Assembly (NCBI GenBank): GCA_037178625.1
Contig: CM074141.1
Span: forward strand, 744,001-808,000
Origin: Skeletonema tropicum
Taxonomy: Eukaryota > Bacillariophyta > Thalassiosirophyceae > Thalassiosirales > Thalassiosiraceae
DNA: 64,000 bases
Direction: 5' to 3'
Shown here: one piece after another, positions 40,769 to 49,807 of the stretch
Numbering within the stretch: the stretch's first letter is position 1
How the letters are laid out: every line of letters begins with the position of its first letter
The notes under the pieces: model-generated
The model's database searches: none
Told to the model about the DNA's origin: nothing
What the model saw: only the letters and a program-made list of their open reading frames with translations
Made by a program: the position numbers and the translations under genes

Positions 40769-41782
40769 ATGCAATTTGTTATCATGGCGGCCAGGAATTT
40801 CATGAGATACGTCTACAGGGGCGAGGAAGGCGAACGTATTCCTCTCGATGCAACTCATATCTTCGTGCATGAATCCGTCACCGTCATTCGTGCACGGACA
40901 TTCCTAAGGCATCCCAACATCATTGAAGTCGTCTGTCATGAGGATGTCGAAAAGATTGAAGATAGGGCATTCTCTTGCTGTACTCGCTTGAGACGAGTGA
41001 TCATGCCTGGTGTCAAAATTGTTGAGGCATTGGCATTCACTGGGTGTGAAGCCCTGACGGATGTGGAATGCGGCCAGCTGGAAATTATTGGAGAGATGGC
41101 ATTCGGTGACTGCAGATCTTTGAAGTTCACCAACCTCTCATCCGCTAGGATCGTTGAGCAGTATGCGTTCGGTGGTTGTACAGCTCTGACTAACGTGAAA
41201 TTTGGTAGCAAGCTGGAAAGAATTGATGAGGAGACATTCTGGCAGTGCACCTCTCTTGAACGGATCACCATCCCATTGAAAGATGGCATTATTACTGTTG
41301 ATGGTATATTCAGGGGATGTGGAAATTTGAATCAAGTAAATCTAATGGAGGGAGAACTGCTGCTCGAAACTATCGCCGCTTTACAAACGGAAAAATGGAA
41401 AAATGATATGTACGAAGAAATTGATGTAATCAATCAGACTCTTCCTATTGCACCTGCTGGAGAGGTATGGGATAACGTGGGGGAGAAGGCAGTGACGATA
41501 CGAAGGTGGATTAGATCTGTTCTCGGCAAAATGATTGAATATAAAGGAGAGCATCGCCGCGTACTGGATGAGGATGTTGCGCCTACACTCCAGCGTGTTT
41601 TACCTCAAGATATTGTTAGGAATAGTGTCCTTCCTTTTCTCGAGTTGCCATCAAACTTGTTTGAGGTGGGGCACGAAGAATGGGAAGAAGAGGATAGAAC
41701 ACTTCTTGGGTTTAGTAAATTTGCGTTGTTGGCACTTGTTGTGGTGAAGTTTGTTTTCTTGATCATCTTGACAGCTGGATAG
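40769..41782 (+). CDS. BspA-like LRR protein with a novel hydrophobic C-terminus
   Basis: 337 residues. The start is MQFVIMAARN or the internal MAARNFMRYV. The usual block GEEGERIPLDATHIFVHESV, about six LRR_5-type repeats, and the C-terminal region (RRWIRSVLGKMIEYK, DIVRNSVLPFLELPSNLFEV) are intact. After EWEEEDRT the paralogues continue into an acidic end, but here the frame runs into the antisense strand of an exonuclease-gene fragment (from about 41705). It encodes GFSKFALLALVVVKFVFLII and LTAG. That end is hydrophobic enough to act as a tail anchor, although one Lys lies inside it. The protein is otherwise like its neighbours. Confidence 0.82.
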   Translation: MQFVIMAARNFMRYVYRGEEGERIPLDATHIFVHESVTVIRARTFLRHPNIIEVVCHEDVEKIEDRAFSCCTRLRRVIMPGVKIVEALAFTGCEALTDVECGQLEIIGEMAFGDCRSLKFTNLSSARIVEQYAFGGCTALTNVKFGSKLERIDEETFWQCTSLERITIPLKDGIITVDGIFRGCGNLNQVNLMEGELLLETIAALQTEKWKNDMYEEIDVINQTLPIAPAGEVWDNVGEKAVTIRRWIRSVLGKMIEYKGEHRRVLDEDVAPTLQRVLPQDIVRNSVLPFLELPSNLFEVGHEEWEEEDRTLLGFSKFALLALVVVKFVFLIILTAG

Positions 41783-42400
41783 ATCAGATGAGGAGAGACT
41801 GGCAGTGGCGGTGGATGCCGTAGATGCGGATGACGAGTCGCAGCCTACATCATTATTTTGATGCTTCTTGTTCTTAATGTTTTTTGACTGCAGGGCGACG
41901 TCTTCTACGACGAGTGCTGTTCGTATTCTTCTTGGGCTTGGTGGAGGACGATTTTGATATTGATAGAGATGACAATGACTCGTTTTCATTGTGCGTATCT
42001 TCTGCTTCTGTCCAGTGGCCATGTGGGCGGTGGACACGAGATGTGTTCTTCTTGTGAACTGCCTCGGCAGCTTGAGCGTCAATATTGCTATTATTAAGCT
42101 TGATGATAATCACGGTGGTGGATGATATAAAAAGTGTTTTATGATAGACTGTTGGTTGTAATCCAATTCAATTAGCTTTATTGCTGCCATCATCACGATT
42201 GTAAAGGATATGTACATGTATGACAACTTTCAAAGTACAATCGTAGACTGTTGTTTGTAATCTTATTCAATTGCATTCCTTTCCGATCTTCTTATGAGTG
42301 TTAGGCAGTTTTGCTGCCATTATCATGAATGCATCAGCAGCATTGGTTCTGATCAGCCTTCGGAATTTGTACGTGTCCTGGCGCTCGGCACAAAAAGACT
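41690..42400 (-). pseudogene. Inverted fragment of the REXO4-like exonuclease gene (5' part)
   Basis: On the minus strand it repeats the upstream region and first ~120 codons of the gene at 32994 (TSRVHRPHGHW for TSRVRRRPGHW, RRRRRRPA, SSASTASTATASLSSSDLSS, ENKLHH), with indels that break the frame. The exonuclease domain is absent, so it cannot be active. Its 3' edge abuts the LRR gene at 40769-41782. Confidence 0.85.
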
Positions 42401-42632
42401 GAAACGATGAATTGCTTCAGCTTGAACCTATTAGATTTCACATACTCTCATGAGCTTTGATAGTAGTAATTCAAAGATCATATCTTTCAAGAATTCGTCT
42501 GCAGTCTCCTTCACTAATTTTTCATAAACATGATGTGAGAGAATGATCCTTTTAAGTCTGCATAAGACTTGATCCAGGTGCTTGTAAACAATCATATCTA
42601 TGATTCTGATTATGGACTATTATGGACCAATG
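42401..42632. other. LRR/SRPBCC convergent spacer, copy
   Basis: Resembles the DNA between convergent LRR and SRPBCC genes elsewhere (TTGCTTCAGCTTGAA, CATACTCTCA, ATCTATGATTCTGAT). No gene is seen. Confidence 0.5.
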
Positions 42633-42918
42633 TTACGATTCCTCACTCACTTCTTCCTTCGACGAAGAATACAACCAAGATAAACCAATTATACCCTGCA
42701 CAACAATCGCACCCGCTCCGACAACCTCTACCAATCCATAAATGATCAAACCCAAATCAGCAATGCTACCTCCAATACGTGACTTGATAAATGCTAATGG
42801 TCCAACAAGACACCATAGAATAGCCACTGCTTGGCCTTGCAATGATAGTGCTTCAAACGGTGGAGCACCTGCTGCGACTAGTAATTGACTGTTTCCCAAA
42901 TATCAGATCGTAGGCATG
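42633..42918 (-). pseudogene. SRPBCC/membrane gene, C-terminal fragment
   Basis: It matches the last ~100 residues of the 47312-48280 gene (SQLLVAAGAPPFEAL, QGQAVAILWCLVGPLAFIKS, GGSIADLGLIIYGLVE, GIIGLSWLYSSSKEEV). The internal segment IRIGYGxGELDPLVNA is deleted. Homology stops near 42918 at CATGCCTACGATCTG, so the N-terminal part is missing. Confidence 0.85.
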
Positions 42919-43211
42919 CATGAGGAGGGGAGTTGTTTTCTGCGGGGCAAGAGTGTTGAATTAGAGGGCGTCACCCTCTATTTACAGTAATCAGTATAAT
43001 ACTATTTTGGAGGGCGTGCCCGTCGATCAAGCGATTTTCATGTCACAGTATCTTTAATTTCAGATTTCAGCACGAAACACGAGTTAAAAGAGCAAGTAGG
43101 AGTATCGTCAAGATGGACGGACAAGGAGCTAGAGCACAATTCATTGTTCTATTCCCCAGCAACAATATCATATCATAAAAAATTCTAACATCTTGTAATT
43201 GAATTGTCATC
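42919..43211. repeat. Duplicated upstream region of an LRR gene
   Basis: 42945-43211 matches 56442-56712 in inverted orientation (GAGGGCGT, GGAGGGCGTGCCCGTCGATC, TCAGCACGAAACACGAGT, TTGTTCTATTCCCC). It lies upstream of the two LRR genes that start MSDVGDNNFMRYV. It shows that the duplication included the promoter. Confidence 0.8.
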
Positions 43212-43803
43212 ATGTCTGACGTGGGCGATAATAATTTCATGAGATACGTCTACAGGGGCGAGCAGGGTGAACGTATTCCTCGCGGAGCAACTCATATCAC
43301 CGTGCATGAATCCGTCACCGTTATTCGTTCACGGGCATTCCAATGGCATCCCAACATCATTGAAGTCATCTGTCATGAGGATGTCGAAAAGATTGAAGTA
43401 GGCGCATTCTCTGGGTGTCCTCGCTTGAGACGAGTGATCATGTCCGGCGTCAAAATTGTTGAGTTGTGTGCATTCAATAATTGTACAGCCCTGAAGGATG
43501 ATGTGGAGTGTGACAAGCTGGAAATAATTGGAGGTGGGGCATTCAGTTGCTGCACTTTGAGGAGCATCAACCTGGACCGATCTCACGATCAGCTGATCGA
43601 GTTTCGACCTTCTCCTTCAATTAAGATTTTCGAGGCATTCGTTCCGAGTATTTTGGCGCCAATCGATTCGAATGAATTTTTAAATCGATTCGCTTTCCAT
43701 CCACGAGCTCTACATGAAGGATATAACAGGGTAATTCATTCTGCATCATAATTAGTACTAGAGTAAGAGTTATTGATGCATCGTCGACTTATTCGTAACT
43801 TCT

Positions 43804-45234
43804 CTAAACTACAGGACGATTCGAACTTGTTTCCCAGAGTCGATATGCAATCATCTTTCTCATCTCTTTTCGATCAATGGATTCCTGCGAGTATGAATCC
43901 GATGATAGCTTACCTTCAACGACTAGACAATAGAGATTGAGGAGGTGAAATAAACCACAATCAAAGTTGTTCTCTTGTAAAGGGCATTCGTGTGATAAAT
44001 CTTCCATTTTCCAGTCTTCCAGCCATTCTTTACAATCCTCTTCTGGGTACGCCCTCTCGTATTCATCTCCAAGATATCTCAACGCAGAGTTCATGTATAT
44101 GACATAATCATCCGGGTCGGCATCGTCTTGCGAGTCCGAGTCCCAGAGAGAGATCTTCTTATCAGTCATGTTCATGCACATTGTAAGCCAATGTGTGTTT
44201 TGGTGGTTGATGGGGAGGAAGATTTTGTGTTGATTGAAGAGACCACCTTCTATTCTGCTCGACCATTTCTGAACATTTTCGTACGTGTAATTCGGAGGCT
44301 CCTTTCCACTAGAACCTGTGTTGAGAAGCTGACTCATAAAATGAGAAGAGAAAATGTGAGACCGTCCCTCTAGTTTTGGTCTGAGGATGAGCTTGTTGAA
44401 TCCATTGATGATCCTATCATCGAGCCATCGGCCTGGACATAGCCTTTTGAGGCTCTCATGCTGAATGATGTATGCATTGTTGTAAGATAGGTTGCACTCA
44501 GGCGTAGCATCTATTTGTAGCAATCTAGTCGCAATTGCTCGCTTCTCAGGGTCAAGTATTGCAAGTACATCAATGTCGAGACTTGGCCTCACCGCAGACA
44601 CAGATTCGGATGCAATAATGGAATCACAATTTGATTCGGTAGTTTGGTTTGGATCTTCACCTTCGACCATTGCTTCGATGTGCTTTTGCCTAGCTAGATA
44701 GACTTCCTCACTCTCAGACACTGGCGATGTTGGCTCAAGATTCGTATACCCATCCAATGATTCGATTTTACAGGAGCGCCATGGCAGATACTTACACTGA
44801 GTATTCACGATTTCACCATCTACACTAGGAACAAACGTATTGCAGTGAATACAATTGCAAGGGAGGCATGAGACCACCACGCGCCACCTTCGAACTTCCC
44901 CGTTATCTGGCAAGGTTTGAGGGATGCTAGGCTCAATAGAGCGGACTTCATGCAGCTGCCTGGTACCGACAATGCCTTTCTCAGTGACAGTATCTTGAAT
45001 GTTAGACCTATCACAGAGAAGAATGCGGCCGGGATATTCAGCCGAGTGACGTTCGTATTCCTCTAATGTTTCAACAACATATTTCATCTTTCGAGAGTTT
45101 AATCCAAACTTGCGCTTATTCTTGAGTCTGATATCGTTTGTCGCCTCGAACCTATCATACAGTCTCAGTGTCAGGTGATAATTCATTTTCTGCATCGGTG
45201 AAATGACTACCATCAGATGATTTCGAACAAGCAA
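43804..45234 (-). CDS. Ulp1/SENP-like C48 cysteine protease of the TIR element
   Basis: The frame has 476 codons, beginning at a TTG, so the true start lies in the overlapping upstream frame (45155-45556) and a one-base shift or short intron near 45155-45180 must join them. The protease domain is at about 270-470: GRWLDDRIINGFNKLI, FLPINHQNTHWLTMCMN (His348), ISLWDSDSQDD (Asp365), CPLQENNFDCGLF (Gln420, Cys426). This is the His-Asp-Gln-Cys set of Ulp1-like deSUMOylases. An upstream Cys cluster CLPCNCIHC near 130 may bind metal. It may process SUMO or element proteins; that is inferred. All catalytic residues are present, so the domain may be active. Confidence 0.82.
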   Translation of the reverse strand: MLVRNHLMVVISPMQKMNYHLTLRLYDRFEATNDIRLKNKRKFGLNSRKMKYVVETLEEYERHSAEYPGRILLCDRSNIQDTVTEKGIVGTRQLHEVRSIEPSIPQTLPDNGEVRRWRVVVSCLPCNCIHCNTFVPSVDGEIVNTQCKYLPWRSCKIESLDGYTNLEPTSPVSESEEVYLARQKHIEAMVEGEDPNQTTESNCDSIIASESVSAVRPSLDIDVLAILDPEKRAIATRLLQIDATPECNLSYNNAYIIQHESLKRLCPGRWLDDRIINGFNKLILRPKLEGRSHIFSSHFMSQLLNTGSSGKEPPNYTYENVQKWSSRIEGGLFNQHKIFLPINHQNTHWLTMCMNMTDKKISLWDSDSQDDADPDDYVIYMNSALRYLGDEYERAYPEEDCKEWLEDWKMEDLSHECPLQENNFDCGLFHLLNLYCLVVEGKLSSDSYSQESIDRKEMRKMIAYRLWETSSNRPVV

Positions 45235-45535
45235 GTTTCACTCCATCTTTGTAGTCGACTATATGAAGGAAGAGATCACTCTCTGAAAAAAATATTGCGT
45301 CGCATTGAATGACCATTGGATTGAATCCTCTGGGTCTCGTAAAGGCCTTCGTAATCATTGTTACATCGACTTTGGCCATTGTCGTATCCCCCTCTACAAA
45401 GCAGCATAATTTGTTTAGAGCGGAAGTCAATTGATTGTCTTCGTAAACCACATCCAACGTCTGCTTCAAGAGATGAGCAGTCGCCTTACGCAGGACGCTG
45501 TAACTTTGATATGAGAAGTTTCCATCGGCCATATT
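45155..45535 (-). CDS. N-terminal frame of the TIR-element protein
   Basis: It starts MADGNFSYQSYSVLRKATAH and runs ~125 residues to a stop at 45155 (SPDTETV). The end overlaps the protease frame, where LYDRFEATND continues in another phase. A single-base difference at CTGAGACTGTATGATAGG would fuse the two into a protein of ~580 residues. The sequence FFSESDLFLHIVDYKDGVKL has a nuclease- or fold-like look but I recognise no family. It may be the natural N-terminus of the protease protein. Confidence 0.6.
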   Translation of the reverse strand, partial: NMADGNFSYQSYSVLRKATAHLLKQTLDVVYEDNQLTSALNKLCCFVEGDTTMAKVDVTMITKAFTRPRGFNPMVIQCDAIFFSESDLFLHIVDYKDGVKLACSKSSDGSHFTDAENELSPDTETV

Positions 45536-45698
45536 TCTTCTGCGAGATCTAACCACTGTGATGGAGAACGAAAGGCCGGAGGAGGGGGTTGAACTGAACG
45601 ATGCCGGGGAGAAGGTAGAACCTGCACGGAAGCTGAATGGCCGATACAGGACCGATCGGGTGATAATTGAAGCAGTAAATTCGCACTAAAAAATTAAG

Positions 45699-45778
45699 GG
45701 GCACATGCAATGACGATATCAGGGAAGTTCCTATGGACTAGTAGCGCACCATCTTTGGTCGGTCGATGCATGTGCCCC
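45699..45778. other. Subterminal hairpin of the TIR element
   Basis: GGGGCACATGCA (from ~45699) and TGCATGTGCCCC (to ~45778) form a 12-bp perfect stem with a ~55-base loop, 140 bp inside the right end. Such sites often bind transposition proteins. Confidence 0.65.
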
Positions 45779-45987
45779 TCAGCTCATGAGAATTCGATGG
45801 AAGGGGCAGTGCTCGTTTAGTTAGGGGGCTTACTAGCTTTATTTTAAATCGAAGGCCTCGGGTTCAAGGTCTCGGGAATCCCAATTGAAGCGCGCCCATC
45901 AGCTGATCGTGAGATCGGTCCCTGCCATCCGCAAGGGCAAGGATTGTTAAGGGGATTGCATTCGGTTGTTGTACAGCTCTGACAATC

Positions 45988-46254
45988 TGTATGATTTGAA
46001 AGTGATGATACAATATTTTTCAACTTAGATTAGGACGTTAATTACTTGAACGAGTAGAGTAATGAACTCGTTTCGGTTAGACCTTCATCGGCAAGTGTCA
46101 ACGTGAGACAGCTCCAGGAGCGGGCTGTTCTAATGAATCTTTTGTATGGTGAACGGAGAAAAATGAAATGAACGGAGAAGTGAACGTCTTTTCAGACGCG
46201 GTTCAATGTCTTTTCAGACAGGAGAAGCTTTTGCTCTCCCGAGCTGAGCTGCCG
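45988..46254. mobile_element. ~267-bp insertion in the LRR pseudogene
   Basis: It replaces about 15 bases of the LRR coding sequence between CTCTGACAA and AAGCTGGAAAAAATTG. It repeats GAACGGAGAA and twice has GTCTTTTCAGAC. No clear inverted ends are visible, so its class is open. Confidence 0.55.
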
Positions 46255-46786
46255 GAAGCTGGAAAAAATTGTGGGGGAGGCGTTCTGGAACTGCACCTCT
46301 CTCGAACGAATCGCCATTCCATTGAAAGATGGCATGATTACTGTTGATGGTATATTCAAAGGGTGTGAAAAACTGAAGCAAGTAGATCTCGTTGAGGGGG
46401 AGCTTCATGAGACTATCGCCGCTTTACAATCGGAGGTATGGAAAAATGATATGAATAAAGAAATTGATGCAATCAATCAGTCTCTTCCCTCTGTAAATCC
46501 TGGACACTCATGGAAGGATCATGCAGGAGAAAAGGCCGTGGCGATACGAGATTGGATTAGATCTGTTCTCGGCAAAATGATTGAATACAAAGAACAAATA
46601 AATAAATTTGTAGAACAGCATAGTGAGCTTTTGTATGAGAATGTTGCGCCTATCCTCCAGCTTGTGTTACCTCAAGACATTTTGATGAACAATGTCCTTC
46701 CTTTTCTCGATTTGTTATCATACTCATTTGAGGTGGAGAATCACGAAGAAGGCGAAGAAGAGGACAGTGTCGGCGATGAAGAGTAG

Positions 46787-47311
46787 GTCGGTCGTCTAAT
46801 AGGTAGCTTGGAGCAGCTTGGAGCTCTCTCTAGCGAAACAACATAATATCGTACGTAGTACTATCTTCTTATTACAACTGTCATTGTCATTACTGCACTG
46901 TTGACCACACTAAATTAAGAAGAAACCATGACTTGCTTCAGCTTGAAACAATATAAGATTTGACGTACTCTCACTAACTAGTTTCTCTTTTATCTCTCAC
47001 CAACATGTGTGCTGTGTCGTCATAATTTCGCCCCTAGAGGGCTAATCAGACGTACTTTAAAATTTCTTTTATATTATTAATGTCACTTTTATCTCTCACT
47101 AAACTGTACAAGAACTTTCCAAGATGGTATTCACTTTGTACTAATCTTTAGAAGTACAAGAACTACAAGATGGTATCTTTCAGCAGACATATTTTGCATT
47201 GTGTATCTTATGGTAAGTGTGAAGGATCCTCATCTTGGAGTCTGCATTAGACTTGCAATATGAATTGGAAGCAATCCTATGCTGTATCTATGATTCTGAT
47301 ATGGACCAATG
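46787..47311. repeat. Convergent spacer, duplicated at 58422-58876
   Basis: It matches the inverted spacer 58876-58422 (GGTCGTCTAATAGGTAGCTT, GTTGACCACACTAAATTAAG, TTGCTTCAGCTTGAA). It therefore extends the inverted duplication across LRR and SRPBCC genes. A short insertion sits at about 46999-47085. Confidence 0.75.
46999..47085. mobile_element. ~86-bp insertion sharing 56 bp with the satellite insertion
   Basis: 47023-47078 equals 5647-5702 with one difference seen. TTTTATCTCTCAC stands on both sides (about 46988-47000 and 47087-47099), like a target duplication of 13-14 bp. The inverted duplicate spacer at 58.6 kb lacks it. Confidence 0.6.
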
Positions 47312-48280
47312 TTACGATTTCTCACTCACTTCTTCCTTTGACGAAGAATACAACCAAGATAAACCCACTATACCCTGCACACCAATCGCATTCACCAAAG
47401 GATCCAATTCTCCAGTCCCATAACCTATCCGAATAGAACCCGCTCCAGCAATTTCTACCAATCCATAAATGATCAAACCCAAATCAGCAATGCTACCTCC
47501 AGTGCGTGACTTGATAAATGATAATGGACCAACAAGACACCATGGAATAGCCGCCGCTTGGCCTTGCAATGGCAGTAGTGCCTCGAACGGTGGAGCACCT
47601 GCCACAACTAGTAATTGACTTAATCCAAATGTAAGATCGTAGGCATGTGCTAGGCCAGCTACTCCATAAAGTGACCCCATTAGACTTCGAAATTTGTCAA
47701 GTGGTGCTGTTCAAGATGATTTCTGTAGTGCAGAAGGCAAGAGTACCTTGAGCGCAAGTGCATTGTCTACTGTCAGTATTGGCGTAGCGAGCACAGCCAG
47801 TGGTGATTGTGGTTCATATTCCATTTCCAAGGATAGATTTGATCCTTCAATATTGTTTTTAGCAGCATCAATGTCGAAGTTCATCTTGCACCGCGTCGCA
47901 ATTCCAGGCACACCATCGACCGAATAAAACTCTAGCCGTCCCTTGCGTGTGTTGGTGGGTGGTACCGAATTGACACATGTCCATGTAACCGAGAGAGGAA
48001 GGAGAGGAGGCAGACCGAATATTTCATTGACACTTTGTCCTTTTGGAAGAGGTCTAGTTAAATCTAAATTGCTGTTATTGGGAGGTGATTCGACGGAGGA
48101 GGAGGAGGCAACTATCTTTGGCCAGTTGGCAGGCGAGGCTAAGAATTGGTAGAGTTCGTTGGGCGTTGTCTGTGGGAGTTTTGATTTGGTGGAGAGTGAG
48201 ATGGGCGAGTATGCTGATGATGAGAATGATGTTGCTGCCAGTGCAACGATGGTTAGGGTGATTGTGCATGTGCTCTTCAT
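47312..48280 (-). pseudogene. SRPBCC-domain membrane protein gene with one in-frame stop
   Basis: 322 codons with TGA at codon 190 (47711-47713). The copy at 57.9 kb has TCA (Ser) at this place in an otherwise alike context, so this is a nonsense change. The start MKSTCTITLTIVALAATSF is a signal peptide, followed by SSSAYSPIS, which resembles the diatom ASAFAP plastid-import junction. Residues ~38-185 look like a START/polyketide-cyclase-like (SRPBCC) domain (TPNELYQFLASPANWPKIVA, GVPGIATRCKMNFDI). After the stop come three or four hydrophobic spans. If read through, it would be a plastid lipid-binding-like membrane protein; if not, a soluble 189-residue form remains possible. Confidence 0.8.
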
Positions 48281-48662
48281 TGTAGCAAGTTTATGATGCC
48301 TGTGGACTGTTTACTTCCTCACAGTCACAGCACTTCTTCTCCGCCACCGCCATTTATTGACATGGTGGCGGTGGCGGTGTGTTTGTGAGCTGTTCTGTGC
48401 AATGGCTGGCTCCATTTTCAGTACTGATTCCTTTGTACACTGGAGTATCTATAAGAGAAAAGGAGAATGAATCTTTTAAGAGAGGCAAGATATGGAAGAT
48501 GAAACGAGATTGTTCTTTTGGTAGTAGAGAATAATCAATAGCTGTACATTGTAGTATATTGGAAACAGTATTACTTGTATCTATCCTCTGTGCGCCGTTT
48601 GGGCACCTTCGTGTATGTATGGGTACGGGCGGTGACGGTCGCATTAATATCGCTGTTTCATC
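48281..48662. promoter_or_regulatory. Divergent intergenic region with a MITE-like copy
   Basis: Lies between the SRPBCC gene and the next LRR gene. It contains a partial copy (about 48380-48432) of the 40434-40638 MITE-like family. Confidence 0.5.
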
Positions 48663-49466
48663 ATGTCTGACGTGGGCGATGATAATTTCGTGAGATACAT
48701 TTTTAGGGGCGAGGAGGGTGAAGTTATTCCAGATGATGCAACTCACATCTTCATCTCCATTAGAGTAGTTCGTGCGCATATATTTCGTGGCCATCCTAAC
48801 ATCATTGAAGTCGTCTGTCATGAGCATGTCGACAAGATTGAAAATGGGGCATTCGGTTACTGCAAATCTTTGAGGCGAGTCATCATGCCGGGCGTTACAA
48901 TTGTTGATGAGTATGCATTCGGTGGTTGCCGCGCCCTGGCGGACGTGAAATTTGATAGCAAGCTGGAAAGATTAGAAAGAGGTGCATTTTGTCGATGCAC
49001 CTCTCTTGAGCAAATCACCATTCCATTGAAAGACGGTCTGTTTCCTGATGATTGTACATTCATAGGGTGTAAAAAATTGAAGCAAGTAGATCTCGTTGAG
49101 GGAGGACTACATGAGACTATCGCTGCTTTGCAATTGGAGGAATGGAGAAATGATATGTACGAAAAAATCGATTCAATCAATCAGACTCTTCCCTTTGTAC
49201 CTGCTGGAAACGGAATGGATTTTGCAGGAGAAAAGGCCATTGTGATACGATATTGGATTAGATCTGTTCTCGTCAAAATCAATGGACGTAAAGCAGAGCA
49301 TCGCCGCGTACTGGATGAGGAGATTGCGCCTAGTCTCCAGCATTGTTTACCTCAAGACATTGTTAGGAACAGTGTCCTTCCTTTTCTCGCATTACCACCA
49401 AAGCATTGGAATGAGACAGTCGGATTAGGGAAATCACGATGGTATCGGCGAGGAAGAGCTCTTTAG
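48663..49466 (+). CDS. BspA-like LRR protein, one repeat shorter
   Basis: 267 residues, start MSDVGDDNFVRYIF. GEEGEVIPDDATHIFI is followed by about five LRR_5-type repeats; relative to the 314-residue paralogue the KLEIIGxxAF/INLPSARIV pair is missing, giving a deletion of ~47 residues in frame. The C-terminal region RYWIRSVLVKINGRK and DIVRNSVLPFLALP is intact. The last residues KHWNETVGLGKSRWYRRGRAL are basic, replacing the acidic tail by a frame change near FLALPPK; the 55545 gene has the same DNA in another frame. It looks expressed-competent. Confidence 0.82.
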   Translation: MSDVGDDNFVRYIFRGEEGEVIPDDATHIFISIRVVRAHIFRGHPNIIEVVCHEHVDKIENGAFGYCKSLRRVIMPGVTIVDEYAFGGCRALADVKFDSKLERLERGAFCRCTSLEQITIPLKDGLFPDDCTFIGCKKLKQVDLVEGGLHETIAALQLEEWRNDMYEKIDSINQTLPFVPAGNGMDFAGEKAIVIRYWIRSVLVKINGRKAEHRRVLDEEIAPSLQHCLPQDIVRNSVLPFLALPPKHWNETVGLGKSRWYRRGRAL

Positions 49467-49807
49467 GAAGCAACAACGAGAGAAGGAGATATTTGAAGAC
49501 AGCCTTGGTGTCTTTAGTCTTCACCAGACGCACACACAAAATTCAGAATTGAACGATGACTTGCTTCAGCTTGAAGCAATTGGATTTGACATACTCTCAC
49601 TAACTTTCATTAGTACATAATTATTTTAGAATAGTAATTTCACTTTTATCTCTCGCAATACTAAAATTCACAAAAACTAAGAGATGGTACCAATCTAATA
49701 TCTTTCGTTTTCTCCATTTCCTATCATGGACAGAGCCTAGAACAGTGTCCTTTGGGACGAACAAGTGCTTGAATGAGCATTTTGTTCAACCTAGTAAAGG
49801 AACACTT
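49467..49807. other. 3' region of an LRR gene
   Basis: Shares CTTTAGTCTTCACCAGACGC and TTGCTTCAGCTTGAAGCAAT with the 3' regions of other LRR genes (e.g. 55380-55440 inverted). No gene is seen. Confidence 0.5.

Larger units (their letters stand above)
43574..45921. mobile_element. 2348-bp TIR element encoding a Ulp1-like protease
   Basis: The ends are 24-bp perfect inverted repeats starting GGACCGATCTCACGATC (43574-43597 and 45898-45921), with weaker similarity continuing for ~40 bp (CTTCAATTxxGATT). It splits AACCTGCC of an LRR gene, leaving CT on both sides (43572-43573, 45922-45923), i.e. a 2-bp duplication; 3 bp is possible only if the ends are uneven. Inside are a Ulp1-type protease frame, an upstream frame, and a hairpin near the right end. 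No transposase with a recognisable DDE motif is seen. It could be a non-autonomous or unusual DNA transposon. Some Mutator-like, CACTA-like and KDZ elements carry Ulp1 proteases, but their ends and duplications differ. Confidence 0.88.
43212..46786 (+). pseudogene. BspA-like LRR gene split by two insertions
   Basis: The 5' part (43212-43573) gives MSDVGDNNFMRYV, the GEQGERIPRGATHITV block and LRR repeats to LRSINL. The gene resumes at 45922 with CTGCCATCCGCAAGG (PSARIVKG, AFGCCTALT) to about 45987, is broken again by ~267 bp, and continues from 46255 to the stop at 46786 (KLEKIVGEAFWNCTSLERI ... VENHEEGEEEDSVGDEE). The intact paralogue 58877-59821 supports the joins. A 13-residue insert (INKFVEQHSE-type) near 46600 is a small in-frame change. 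The first insertion is the TIR element 43574-45921. Confidence 0.9.

Noticed and set aside
45800..45895. tRNA-like segment with GGGTTCAAGGTC near the right end of the TIR element
   Set aside because: It looks like a B box, but the flanking bases cannot form a T-stem and no acceptor stem is possible.
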